Positions 1 through 9,104 of a stretch of DNA of 12,548 bases are shown piece by piece. The stretch spans positions 1 to 12,548 of the forward strand of contig JAEXJH010000137.1 of assembly GCA_023445955.1 (NCBI GenBank). The letters are read 5' to 3'. Source of the stretch: Pseudomonadota bacterium. GTDB taxonomy: Bacteria > Pseudomonadota > Alphaproteobacteria > Caulobacterales > Caulobacteraceae. The position numbers were made by a program, and so were the translations under genes. The notes beneath the pieces are model-generated. The model was not told the origin of the DNA, ran no database searches, and worked only from the letters and a program-made list of their open reading frames with translations. Position 1 is the first letter of the stretch. Each line of letters opens with the position of its first letter.

Positions 1-8
1 GGTCTCGC

Positions 9-944
9 CTAAGCGCCTTTTCGCTTGGGCATCACGTGGATGACCCCGACGAGGATCGATCCGACCACGAATCCCACCAACGCCGATCCGACCGCAAAGG
101 CCAGCCAACCCGTCGCAGCGCCCACCGTCGGGACGTTCCCTGCCCAGTGCGAAAGGCCCTCCACCCAGATCGGGATCGGGGTCAGGTGGAACTGCTCCAG
201 CCCATGCACCAGGATGCCGCCGCCGACCCACAGCATGGCCGCGGTGCCGATGATCGTCAGCCAGGACATGGTGATGGGCATGGCCTTGACCAGCCCCCGG
301 CCGATCACCCGCGCCAGCACGCTCTTGCGCCCGGCCATGTGCAGGCCGATGTCGTCCATCTTCACGATCAGCCCGACCACGCCGTAGACGGCGATGGTGA
401 TCAGGATCCCCACGACCACCAGCGCTGCGGCCTGGATCGCCAGCGGGCGGTCCGAGACGGTCGCCAGGGCGATGGCCATGATCTCGGCCGAGAGGATAAG
501 GTCGGTGCGGATCGCGCCGGCGACCTTCTGGTCCTCAAGCTGCTTGGCGCTCAGCGCCAGGTCCTCGACCTCGCTGCCTTCGTGGCCAGGCGTAAACGCC
601 TCGATGATCTTCTCGGTGGCCTCGAACGAAAGATAGGCGCCGCCCATCATCAGCAGCGGCGTCACCAGCCACGGCGCGAACGCGCTCAGCAGCAGCGCCC
701 CGGGCAACAGGAAGATCAGCTTGTTGCGCAGCGAGCCGATGGCGATCTTCAGCACGATCGGCAGTTCGCGGTCGGGGCTGAAGCCCATGGCGTAGCCCGG
801 CGTCACCGCCGTGTCGTCGACGACCACGCCGACCGCCTTGGTCCCGGCCTTGCCGGCCGCCCCGGCCACGTCGTCCAACGAAGCGGCGGCGATCTTGGCG
901 ATGCCCGCGACATCATCCAGCAGCGCGACGAGACCGGAGGGCAT
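9..944 (-). CDS. DUF808 / YedI-family inner membrane protein
   Basis: A 311-residue protein that looks like the DUF808 (YedI) family of inner membrane proteins, whose biochemical role is not established. The N-terminus shows the family's repeated 'LLDDVAG...SLDDVAG' pattern and then 'VVVDDTAVTPGYAMGF'. Hydrophobic membrane segments lie at roughly residues 75-110, 145-195 and 225-305, and the protein ends in a short basic tail (PKRKGA). The length is close to that of E. coli YedI (about 305 residues). The ATG at 942-944 has an AGGAA ribosome site (950-954) five bases upstream, and the TAG stop is at 9-11, so the gene is complete. It is divergent from dnaG, with about 270 bp and a palindromic repeat between them. 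The family call is fairly sure. A transport role is often guessed for this family, but nothing here shows one. Confidence 0.82.
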   Translation of the reverse strand: MPSGLVALLDDVAGIAKIAAASLDDVAGAAGKAGTKAVGVVVDDTAVTPGYAMGFSPDRELPIVLKIAIGSLRNKLIFLLPGALLLSAFAPWLVTPLLMMGGAYLSFEATEKIIEAFTPGHEGSEVEDLALSAKQLEDQKVAGAIRTDLILSAEIMAIALATVSDRPLAIQAAALVVVGILITIAVYGVVGLIVKMDDIGLHMAGRKSVLARVIGRGLVKAMPITMSWLTIIGTAAMLWVGGGILVHGLEQFHLTPIPIWVEGLSHWAGNVPTVGAATGWLAFAVGSALVGFVVGSILVGVIHVMPKRKGA

Positions 945-1047
945 GAAGGTTCCTTTGGGGCGCCGGAGGCTGAGCTAACGTCACTCGTCGGTACGGGTTC
1001 AACTCCCGGACGTAAAGGCCGGCTTTGGCGGTCGCCTCGTTCCCCGT

Positions 1048-1152
1048 TCGTCATGGCCGGGCCGCAGGTCCCGGCCATCCATACGCGCCTGTCGTGCTGG
1101 AAGTCGTGGTGCGTATGGATCCCCGACACGCATGCGCGGTCGAGGATGACGA
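1048..1152. repeat. Palindromic intergenic repeat, about 105 bp
   Basis: The gap between the DUF808 gene and dnaG carries a nested palindrome. Outer arms are TCGTCAT (1048-1054) and ATGACGA (1146-1152). Inner arms are a perfect 10-bp pair, ATCCATACGC (1077-1086) and GCGTATGGAT (1111-1120). The left half also folds on itself: ATGGCCGGG (1053-1061), an 8-nt loop, then CCCGGCCAT (1070-1078), a perfect 9-bp stem. The right half has imperfect arms ATCCCCGA/TCGAGGAT. The layout resembles the CGTCATGGCCGGG...ATGACGA palindromic repeats scattered between genes in many alphaproteobacteria. Membership of a multicopy family is inferred; the palindrome is directly seen. No coding sequence is evident in this gap. 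Confidence 0.65.
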
Positions 1153-1179
1153 TCGAAGGGCGGGGAGTGCAGGGGGGCG

Positions 1180-1201
1180 ACGACGGCGCCTGCGCCGTTG
1201 T
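1180..1201 (+). promoter_or_regulatory. Hairpin directly upstream of dnaG
   Basis: Arms 1180-1189 (ACGACGGCGC) and 1192-1201 (GCGCCGTTGT) are complementary over 10 bp with one G-U pair and only two central bases. The hairpin ends about 11 nt before the proposed GTG start of dnaG, beside a weak G-rich ribosome site (1207-1210). It has no U-tract, so it is not an intrinsic terminator. It could be an mRNA structure limiting dnaG translation or a protein-binding palindrome. Only the symmetry is seen; a function is inferred. Confidence 0.35.
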
Positions 1202-1212
1202 ATGATGGGGCG

Positions 1213-3114
1213 GTGCGCGTCGACGATCGCTTCCTAGAGGAAATCAAATCCCGCCTCCGCCCTTCCGACGTGATTGGGCGGACCGTGAAGCTGCGCAAGC
1301 AGGGCCGGGAATATGTGGGCTTGTCTCCCTTCAACAAGGAGAAGACCCCGTCCTTCTACGTGAACGACGACAAGGGCCAGTTCTTCGACTTCTCCTCGGG
1401 CAAGAACGGCGACCTGATCACCTTCCTGCAGGAAACCGAGCGCCTCTCCTTCATGGAGGCCGTCGAGCGGCTCGCCGCCGAAGCGGGCCTCCAGATGCCG
1501 GCGCCCGATCCCCGCTCGGCCGAGCAGGAACGCCAGCGCCAGGGCCTCTCCGATTGGATGGAATCCGCCGCCCAGTGGTTCGAGGCCGCCCTGCGCCGTC
1601 CCGAAGGCAAGGACGCCCGCGCCTATCTCGAACGTCGCGGCCTGCCCGAGGCCGAATGGCCGCGGTTCCGTCTGGGCTTCGCGCCGGCCGGCCGCACGGC
1701 GCTCAAGGACTATCTGATCACCAAGGGCGCCAAGCCGGGCGAACTGGTCGAGGCCGGACTCCTGATCGCGCCGGAGGAGGGCGGGACTCCCTACGACCGC
1801 TTCCGCGACCGGATCATCTTCCCGATCGCCGACCACCGGGGCCGCATCCTCTCCTTCGGCGGCCGGGCCATGGATCCCCAGGCCCGCGCCAAATATCTGA
1901 ACGGCCCGGAAAGTCCGCTCTTCCACAAGGGCGCGACCCTCTACGGCGTCGGCGAGGCGCGAAAAATCCTGGCCGCGGCGCCTGGTTCGGAAGCGCCGTC
2001 CCTGGTCGTGGTCGAAGGCTATATGGACGCTATCGCCTGCCATCGGGCTGGGGTCGCCGCCGTCGCCCCGCTCGGCACGGCGCTCACCGAAGAGCAGATG
2101 GAGATGCTCTGGCGGCTGCATCCCGAGCCGACCCTCTGTTTCGACGGCGACCGCGCTGGCCGCCAGGCCGCCTCCCGCGCCATCGACCGCGCCTTGCCCC
2201 TGCTAAAGCCGGGCAAGAGCTTCAAGTTCGCGATCGTTGAGGGCGGCAAGGACCCGGACGAGGTGCTGCGTGAACAGGGCGCGCCAGCTCTCCGCGCTCA
2301 GTTGTCGCAGACCACCCCCTTCGTCCAGGCGCTGTTCACCCGCGAGCACGACCTTGAACCCCTCGACACCCCGGAACGCCGCGCGGGCTTCAAGGCGCGG
2401 TTGAGGGCGGCTGCCGGCTCGATCGCCGACAAGGACCTCCAGCAGGCCTACAAGGAGGCTCTGCTTGCACGCTTCGACGCCAGCGGTCCGCAACCGCGCG
2501 CAGGAGGCGAGGGGCAAGCTCGGCCACAACGCGGAAGTGTAGGCGGATCAAGAGGTTGGCGGGGAGGTGGGCGCGACTGGATCGATCCCGCCCCTACCGA
2601 AGCAGGGCGTGCGGCGGCCCGCCGTTTGGCCACGTCGCTCGACCCCGTGGCGGCCGCCATGGCCAAGCATGTGCTGGTCGATCCGACCGTTCTCGATGAC
2701 CATCTGGAGAACGCCTTTGTCTCAAAAGGCTTTGGCGATCCGACGCTTGCAGAGCTTGCGGCCGAAATTATCCGTCTCAGATTGGATGCCGATCATCTTG
2801 ACACCGCACGCCTCGCGCGCCATCTGGCGTCTTGCGGGTTTAATGCGCTCTTGACAGACATCGACCAGGCCGCTGCGAAATCGGGCGCGCCTATCCTGAA
2901 ACCGGATGTCTCCCTCGAAGCTGCTAAATCCCAGTGGTCGCAAGCTTTTGCGGGCCTCGCCAGGCTCGCGGCGCTCGACGAGGCTATTACGTCCGCGAAG
3001 GGAAACCTTAGCGGTCGCTCCGATATGGAAGCCCTCGAACGTCTGAAAGGCGAACGTGACGCACTGAAACGCGCGATCAGAACGGGAACGATTTGGGCGG
3101 GAGATGGGTCGTAG
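1213..3114 (+). CDS. dnaG: DNA primase DnaG
   Basis: The replicative primase, which makes RNA primers for the replisome with the DnaB helicase. Domains in order: an N-terminal CHC2-type domain (about 1-100), the RNA polymerase domain with 'KYLNGPES' (from K227), the Toprim core, and a C-terminal helicase-interaction region (about 480-633). The Toprim catalytic residues are intact: E268 in VVEGYMD, D311 and D313 in DGDRAG, and D347/D349 in KDPDE. The four zinc ligands of the CHC2 finger are all replaced (S38, N41, D59, S62) although the spacing is kept. A Gly/Arg-rich linker (about residues 425-460) precedes the C-terminal domain. GTG at 1213 gives the expected MRVDDRFLEEIK start; an in-frame TTG at 1198 would add five residues, so the start is slightly uncertain. 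rpoD follows after 85 bp on the same strand. Confidence 0.96.
   Translation: MRVDDRFLEEIKSRLRPSDVIGRTVKLRKQGREYVGLSPFNKEKTPSFYVNDDKGQFFDFSSGKNGDLITFLQETERLSFMEAVERLAAEAGLQMPAPDPRSAEQERQRQGLSDWMESAAQWFEAALRRPEGKDARAYLERRGLPEAEWPRFRLGFAPAGRTALKDYLITKGAKPGELVEAGLLIAPEEGGTPYDRFRDRIIFPIADHRGRILSFGGRAMDPQARAKYLNGPESPLFHKGATLYGVGEARKILAAAPGSEAPSLVVVEGYMDAIACHRAGVAAVAPLGTALTEEQMEMLWRLHPEPTLCFDGDRAGRQAASRAIDRALPLLKPGKSFKFAIVEGGKDPDEVLREQGAPALRAQLSQTTPFVQALFTREHDLEPLDTPERRAGFKARLRAAAGSIADKDLQQAYKEALLARFDASGPQPRAGGEGQARPQRGSVGGSRGWRGGGRDWIDPAPTEAGRAAARRLATSLDPVAAAMAKHVLVDPTVLDDHLENAFVSKGFGDPTLAELAAEIIRLRLDADHLDTARLARHLASCGFNALLTDIDQAAAKSGAPILKPDVSLEAAKSQWSQAFAGLARLAALDEAITSAKGNLSGRSDMEALERLKGERDALKRAIRTGTIWAGDGS
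2851..2882 (+). promoter_or_regulatory. Weak candidate internal promoter for rpoD
   Basis: Inside the 3' part of dnaG, TTGACAG (2851-2857) resembles the Caulobacter housekeeping -35 (TTGaCgS), and GCGAAATC (2875-2882) resembles the -10 (GCTANAWC). The 17-nt gap is longer than the usual 10-14. An overlapping GCTGCGAA at 2872 has better spacing but a poorer match. The surrounding 400 bp is visibly less GC-rich than the rest of dnaG. Promoters for rpoD inside dnaG are known in other macromolecular synthesis operons, but this one is speculative. Confidence 0.2.
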
Positions 3115-3199
3115 AGGAATACGACCGTCCACTCGCTATTGGAGCATCTTCGGTTGTCGCCCTTGGGAAGCGGGGCGCAGCCGGAATCCGGAGACCTAG

Positions 3200-5143
<1,944 letters not shown>

Positions 5144-5170
5144 GAGCCGGCGGAACGCTAAAACATAACA

Positions 5171-5205
5171 CGCCCCGGTCGCAAGGCCGGGGCGTTTTTC
5201 GTTTT
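5171..5205 (+). terminator. Rho-independent terminator after rpoD
   Basis: A perfect 8-bp GC stem, CGCCCCGG (5171-5178) and CCGGGGCG (5187-5194), with an 8-nt loop is followed by TTTTTCGTTTT. It starts 27 bp after the rpoD stop and should end the dnaG-rpoD transcript before the next gene. Confidence 0.93.
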
Positions 5206-5275
5206 GCGCATCGCCAGGGTTGCGGCGACGTGGCGGATACTGGAAAGGTCTCGCTGAGGTTGTTCCGGAGGGGTC

Positions 5276-6271
5276 GTGAGCGAGCAGCAAGGCGAACGCC
5301 GAACGCGGACGGCGGCCGTCAGGATCGTCGTGGCCGTGACCGTGGCCCTGGCCTTCAGCCTGGGCGTCTATCTGATCCTGTCGTCGGTTCAGCACGTTCC
5401 GGCGCTGATCAGCTTCTCGTTCCTGCTGGTTCTGCCCGCCGCCGTGTCCGCGTTCATCGCCTATGTCGCCGATCCGTTCGGCGAGCGGCCGTTGGGGTTC
5501 TATCACGCGGTGCCGGCCTTCGTGCTGGTGGCGGTGGTGGTGGTGGGCATCGTCTTCCTGAAGGAGGGCGTCATCTGCGTGATCCTGCTGGCGCCGTTCT
5601 GGCTGGCCAGCGGAACCGCCGGAACCTGGGCGACCCACGCGATCCGTCGCCGCCTGAAGGGTAATACCAGCTACGGGTTCGCGCTGCTGGCCCTGCCGCT
5701 GCTGGCCATGCAGGCCGAGCGCGCCGCCCCGCTGCCTCAGCCGCAGACCTACACCGTCTCGCGCGAGATCGTCGTGGCGGCGACGCCGGAGGCCATCTGG
5801 CCCTTGCTGCGCGGCATCCCGGACGTGAAGCCCGGCGAAGGCCGCTGGAACGTCTCGCAGGACGTGCTCGGCATCCCCCGGCCGCTCGGCGCGCATCTCG
5901 CCGGCGATGGCGTTGGGGCCGAGCGAACCGGGCGCTGGGGCCAGCAGATCGTGTTCCGCGAGGTGATCACGCAGTGGCGGCCGGACGCCCGTATCGGGTG
6001 GCGCTTCATATTCGACGACGCGACCTGGGGCTTCCAGGACAAGCATCTCAAGCCCAACAGCAGCTATTTCCGGGTGACGGAGGGCGGCTACAGCCTGGAG
6101 CCACTGGGCGCCAATCGCACGCGGCTGACGCTCGACACGACCTATTGGGTGCGGACCCCGGTGAACGCCTATTCGGCCGCCTGGGGACAGCTGCTGATGG
6201 GCGATATCGAGAACAATCTCCTGGCGCTGGTGAAGCAGCGCGCGGAGGCAAAAGAGGGCGGCGCGGGGTGA
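5276..6271 (+). CDS. Membrane protein with C-terminal SRPBCC (START-like) domain
   Basis: A 331-residue protein of unknown function in two parts. The N-terminal half has about five predicted membrane segments (roughly 14-36, 42-64, 77-95, 97-118, 131-147) and a short basic N-terminus. From about residue 155 the sequence 'YTVSREIVVAATPEAIWPLLRGIPDVKPGEG' opens like an SRPBCC/polyketide-cyclase-type domain. It continues through 'YFRVTEGGYSLEPLGANRTRLTLDTTYWVRTP' to a C-terminal helix ('LLMGDIENNLLALVKQRAEA'). This fold usually makes a hydrophobic ligand pocket, so lipid or small hydrophobic ligand binding is possible but is inference. The GTG at 5276 has GGAGG (5267-5271) four bases upstream. 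The gene lies alone between the rpoD terminator and a convergent VOC gene, 25 bp from that gene's stop. Confidence 0.78.
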   Translation: MSEQQGERRTRTAAVRIVVAVTVALAFSLGVYLILSSVQHVPALISFSFLLVLPAAVSAFIAYVADPFGERPLGFYHAVPAFVLVAVVVVGIVFLKEGVICVILLAPFWLASGTAGTWATHAIRRRLKGNTSYGFALLALPLLAMQAERAAPLPQPQTYTVSREIVVAATPEAIWPLLRGIPDVKPGEGRWNVSQDVLGIPRPLGAHLAGDGVGAERTGRWGQQIVFREVITQWRPDARIGWRFIFDDATWGFQDKHLKPNSSYFRVTEGGYSLEPLGANRTRLTLDTTYWVRTPVNAYSAAWGQLLMGDIENNLLALVKQRAEAKEGGAG

Positions 6272-6287
6272 GGGCTTTGCGCCGCCC
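6249..6287 (-). terminator. Probable terminator of the VOC gene, inside the end of the convergent CDS
   Basis: Perfect 9-bp arms GGGCGGCGC (6256-6264) and GCGCCGCCC (6279-6287) enclose 14 nt. On the minus strand the stem is followed by TCTTTTGCC, a short U-rich tail, so it can act as an intrinsic terminator for the VOC gene ending at 6297. One arm lies inside the last codons of the plus-strand SRPBCC gene. On the plus strand there is no T-run. The tail is short, hence moderate confidence. Confidence 0.5.
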
Positions 6288-6296
6288 CCTTCCGCG

Positions 6297-6800
6297 TCAG
6301 GCGTTTTCGAGGGTGCGCGCCTGAGGCTGGTGGGCGTCGAGCGCCGCGTTCGGATCGGCCATCTCGGTCACGCCATTGGCGAAGTCGAGATATTCGGCCG
6401 AGAAGGTTGGGGGCAACAGCTCGACCAGCCAGGTGTTCTCGATCCACACCTCGACCACGCGGAAGTGGCCGCCGCGGTCGCAGACGAAGGCGTCCCAGCC
6501 CTTGGCCTGGGCGCGGGCCAGCGCCTCTTCCGGGGGCAGGTCGATGCTGAGCGCGAAGTGGGTGGGCGAGCGGCCGAAGGCTTCCGGCTGGCGCAGGAAG
6601 ATCGCGCCGGGCTCGCCGTTGGGGACCATGACGCTGCCGGCGGGATAGATCTCTATGCCGGTGCCATGGCCGTCGGCCTTGAACACCATGCAGCTGCCGG
6701 GATTGGGCGGGAAGTCGATGACGACGCCGCCCATGATGTCGGCGAAGAATTGGCCCACGCCTTGAGGATCGGCGGCGGCGACGGAAAGATGATGGATCAT
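6297..6800 (-). CDS. VOC-family (glyoxalase/dioxygenase fold) protein
   Basis: A 167-residue protein opening 'MIHHLSVAAADPQGVGQFFADIMGG', the usual start of the vicinal oxygen chelate fold. Two beta-alpha-beta-beta-beta modules are visible. Residues placed where VOC enzymes bind metal are all present: H4, E50 (in GIEIYP), H81 (in THFALSID) and E127 (in VELLPP). It could therefore be a metal-dependent lyase, isomerase or dioxygenase, but the substrate cannot be told. The ATG at 6800 is preferred because an AGGAA ribosome site (6808-6812) sits seven bases upstream and the fold begins exactly there. An in-frame start at 6875 would add 25 unstructured Arg-rich residues. It stands alone, 189 bp from the kinase gene upstream on the same strand. 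Confidence 0.85.
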   Translation of the reverse strand: MIHHLSVAAADPQGVGQFFADIMGGVVIDFPPNPGSCMVFKADGHGTGIEIYPAGSVMVPNGEPGAIFLRQPEAFGRSPTHFALSIDLPPEEALARAQAKGWDAFVCDRGGHFRVVEVWIENTWLVELLPPTFSAEYLDFANGVTEMADPNAALDAHQPQARTLENA

Positions 6801-6838
6801 ATCAAGGTTCCTAGGGTGTAGGCGCAGCCGATCCCGTG

Positions 6839-6871
6839 GCGCGCGACGACTGTCGCGCGCAGGATTTAAGC
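6839..6871 (-). promoter_or_regulatory. Palindrome and weak -10-like element before the VOC gene
   Basis: GCGCGCGAC (6839-6847), a GACT loop and GTCGCGCGC (6852-6860) form a perfect 9-bp inverted repeat. Just upstream on the minus strand is GCTTAAATC (6863-6871), which partly matches the Caulobacter -10 GCTANAWC. If that is the -10, transcription would start inside the palindrome, which would suit an operator. I saw no convincing -35. The symmetry is clear; the promoter is tentative. Confidence 0.35.
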
Positions 6872-6989
6872 TCACCTGTTGCTGTTCACTGATCGGCGTT
6901 ACGCGCCGAGGCCGCGCGATGTACGGGTGGTCCGGGTAAGTCTCAACTTACAAGGCCGTCATGAAGCCGATTTAACCTTGAGCGTTGCT

Positions 6990-9068
6990 CTAGGCGGTCT
7001 TCTGGGGAGCGGGCTCGGTGGCCGGCCCTTCAAGCGCGTGGGCGACGGCCGCGAACAGCTCCTCGCGGCGGATCGGCTTGGCGACGTGGCCGTCCATGCC
7101 GGCGGCGCGGCAGCGGGCGATCTGCTCGGGCAGGACATCGGCGCTGAGCGCGATGATCGGGATGTCGGCGACCGGGCCGGGCAGGGCGCGGATGGCGCGG
7201 GCGGCGGTCAGGCCGTCCATCCCCGGCATGTGCACGTCCATCAGCACGAGGTCGAAGTCGTCGGTCCTGACCGCCTCGAGCGCCTGGGCGCCGTCCTCGG
7301 CGGTGGTCACCTCGCAGCCGGCCAGGGTGAGCAGCGCCATGCCCAGCTCGCGGTTCATCGGATGATCGTCGACCAGCAGCACGCGGGCGGCGCGCTCGGC
7401 TGTCGTGTCCGGTGCGGGGCCGGCGACAGCGGCGGGCGCGGTCGCCGGCTGGGCGGTCAGGGTGATCCAGAAGCGGGCGCCGTGGCCCAGCTGGCTGTCG
7501 ACGCCGATCTCGCCGTCCATCGCGCTGACCAGGGCCTTGCTGATCGCCAGGCCCAGCCCCGTGCCGCCATAGCTGCGGCTGATCGAGCTGTCGGCCTGGG
7601 AGAACCGCTGGAAGAGCTTGGCCTGCACCTCGGGCGCGATGCCGATGCCGGTGTCGACGACCTCGAAGCGCAGGGCGCCGGGGGCGGGACCGGCGGTCAG
7701 GCGCGCGGTGACGCCGCCGACGCTGGTGAACTTCAGGGCGTTGGCCAGCAGGTTCAGCAGCACCTGGCGTAGGCGGGTCTCGTCCAGCGCCACGGAGGCG
7801 TCGACATCGCCTTCGAACATGGTGCGCAGATAGAGGCCCTTGGCCGCCGCCTCGGGGGCGATGATGGCCACGGCGTCGCGCAGCAGAGCGGCGGGCGAGG
7901 TGGGGCTCAGGGTCAGGTCCAGGCGGCCGGCCTCGACCTTGGCGAAGTCCAGCAGGTCGCCGACGATGTCGGCCAGCGAGCGGCCGGCGCGGTTGACCAG
8001 GTCCAGGCGCCGGCGGTTCTCGGCCGACAGGGCCGGATCGTCCGCGACCAGGGCGGCGAAGCCCAGGATGCTGTTCAGCGGCGTGCGGATCTCGTGGCTG
8101 ATGGTGGCCACGAAGTCGGACTTGGCCTGGTTGGCGGCCTGGGCCCTGTTCTGGGCGGCGCGGGCGGCGGCGGTGCGGCGCAGCAGCAGCGCCTGCAGCC
8201 GCGCCTGGCGACGCAGGGCCAGGGCCGAGACCAGGCCGACGGCGTAGAGCACGATGTGGAAGATCAGCGCGTGGCGCAGCGGGCCCAGCGCCATCTTGAT
8301 GTCGAGGCCGGTGCGATACAGCACGGCCGGGATGGCGATGGCCATCGAGCCGGTCACCGCGATGGCGACGGCGCGCGGGCCGCCTCGGAAGGCGGTCAGC
8401 AGCACGGGGGCGAACAGCATCACCCGGTAGTCGACCTCGATGGCGAAGATGATGGCCGAGGTGGCGAACACCATCAGCTGGGTGGCGACGCTCTCCAGCG
8501 GACTGATCTTGAAGCCCTCGCGGTGGCGGCGGTCCATCAGAATCAGCACGATCGGCAGCGCGATGGCCGCGCCCAGCACGTTGGAGGCGGTCCATTCGCT
8601 CCAATTATGGAAGAATGGCCGCGCGCGGCTGATCATCAGCAGGCCGTTGGCCAGGGTGGCGCCGATGGCGCTGAGGATCGAGGCCGCCGCGATCACCAGC
8701 AGCAGGCCGCGTGGGTTGCGCACCTTGGGCGGCACGCCCATGGCCCGCATCAGCAACGCGATGATGATGGTCTGGGGCGTGTCCAGCACCGAGACGATGG
8801 CGACGAAGCGCCATGGTATGCCCAGCGCCAGCTCCATCCCGATGTGGACGGCCGCGGTGGCGATCAGGAAGCCGATCGCCTGGCGGCGCGGCAGCACCAT
8901 CAGGGCGGCGATGGCCACCGCATTGGCGGTCCACAGCGTCGGCATGTTGTGCATGGCGCGGGCCAGGAACAGGCTGTAGGCCATGGCCGCCGCATAGGCG
9001 CAGACCAGGGTGACGGGCTTGGCCCAGTCGTTCAGTCCCCCGAATGTCCGCAGTTTGCTGGCGATCAC
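6990..9068 (-). CDS. Hybrid sensor histidine kinase with MASE1-like membrane domain
   Basis: A 692-residue membrane kinase that should sense a signal through its membrane domain, autophosphorylate and pass phosphate to its own receiver. Residues about 20-290 hold around eight hydrophobic helices in a MASE1-like arrangement. A coiled linker leads to HisKA with H325 in 'SHEIRTPLNS'. The HATPase domain has an N box ('LLNLLANALKFT'), 'DTGIGI' and 'GTGLGLAI'. The C-terminal receiver has acidic pair D567/D568, phospho-acceptor D611 ('LMDVHMPGMDG') and K664. All key residues are intact, so it should be active. There is no output domain and no adjacent lone regulator or Hpt gene, so phosphate would have to leave to an unlinked partner. 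GTG at 9068 is preferred over TTG at 9110 because only the GTG has a good ribosome site. It lies 57 nt after the xylanase on the same strand. Confidence 0.93.
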   Translation of the reverse strand: MIASKLRTFGGLNDWAKPVTLVCAYAAAMAYSLFLARAMHNMPTLWTANAVAIAALMVLPRRQAIGFLIATAAVHIGMELALGIPWRFVAIVSVLDTPQTIIIALLMRAMGVPPKVRNPRGLLLVIAAASILSAIGATLANGLLMISRARPFFHNWSEWTASNVLGAAIALPIVLILMDRRHREGFKISPLESVATQLMVFATSAIIFAIEVDYRVMLFAPVLLTAFRGGPRAVAIAVTGSMAIAIPAVLYRTGLDIKMALGPLRHALIFHIVLYAVGLVSALALRRQARLQALLLRRTAAARAAQNRAQAANQAKSDFVATISHEIRTPLNSILGFAALVADDPALSAENRRRLDLVNRAGRSLADIVGDLLDFAKVEAGRLDLTLSPTSPAALLRDAVAIIAPEAAAKGLYLRTMFEGDVDASVALDETRLRQVLLNLLANALKFTSVGGVTARLTAGPAPGALRFEVVDTGIGIAPEVQAKLFQRFSQADSSISRSYGGTGLGLAISKALVSAMDGEIGVDSQLGHGARFWITLTAQPATAPAAVAGPAPDTTAERAARVLLVDDHPMNRELGMALLTLAGCEVTTAEDGAQALEAVRTDDFDLVLMDVHMPGMDGLTAARAIRALPGPVADIPIIALSADVLPEQIARCRAAGMDGHVAKPIRREELFAAVAHALEGPATEPAPQKTA

Positions 9069-9070
9069 CG

Positions 9071-9078
9071 CTTCCCCT
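9071..9078 (-). promoter_or_regulatory. Ribosome binding site deciding the kinase start
   Basis: On the minus strand AGGGGAAG (9071-9078) lies just upstream of GTG 9066-9068. The alternative TTG at 9108-9110 has only ACCGACATT in front of it and no purine-rich site. This favours the shorter, 692-residue kinase. Confidence 0.6.
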
Positions 9079-9104
9079 AGCGCTCTTCGGCGCCAGAGTA
9101 TGTG

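Noticed and set aside
990..1016. tRNA-like T-arm around GGGTTCAACTCCC in the gap before dnaG
   Set aside because: Only a 4-bp stem with a TTCAACT loop is present; there is no matching acceptor stem, D-arm or anticodon arm within reach, so it is neither a tRNA nor a convincing tRNA remnant.
36..1205. Open frame on the plus strand antisense to the DUF808 gene and through the palindromic repeat
   Set aside because: Low-complexity Asp/Arg/His/Gln-rich translation with no family resemblance; the opposite strand encodes a clear membrane protein with a ribosome site.
6936..6951. Small inverted repeat GTAAG-N6-CTTAC downstream of the kinase gene
   Set aside because: Five-base-pair stem without a T-run; too weak to call a terminator or operator.
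8094..9080. Open frame on the plus strand antisense to the histidine kinase
   Set aside because: The His/Gln/Gly/Asp-rich composition is typical of antisense shadows; the minus strand has a complete kinase with all motifs.
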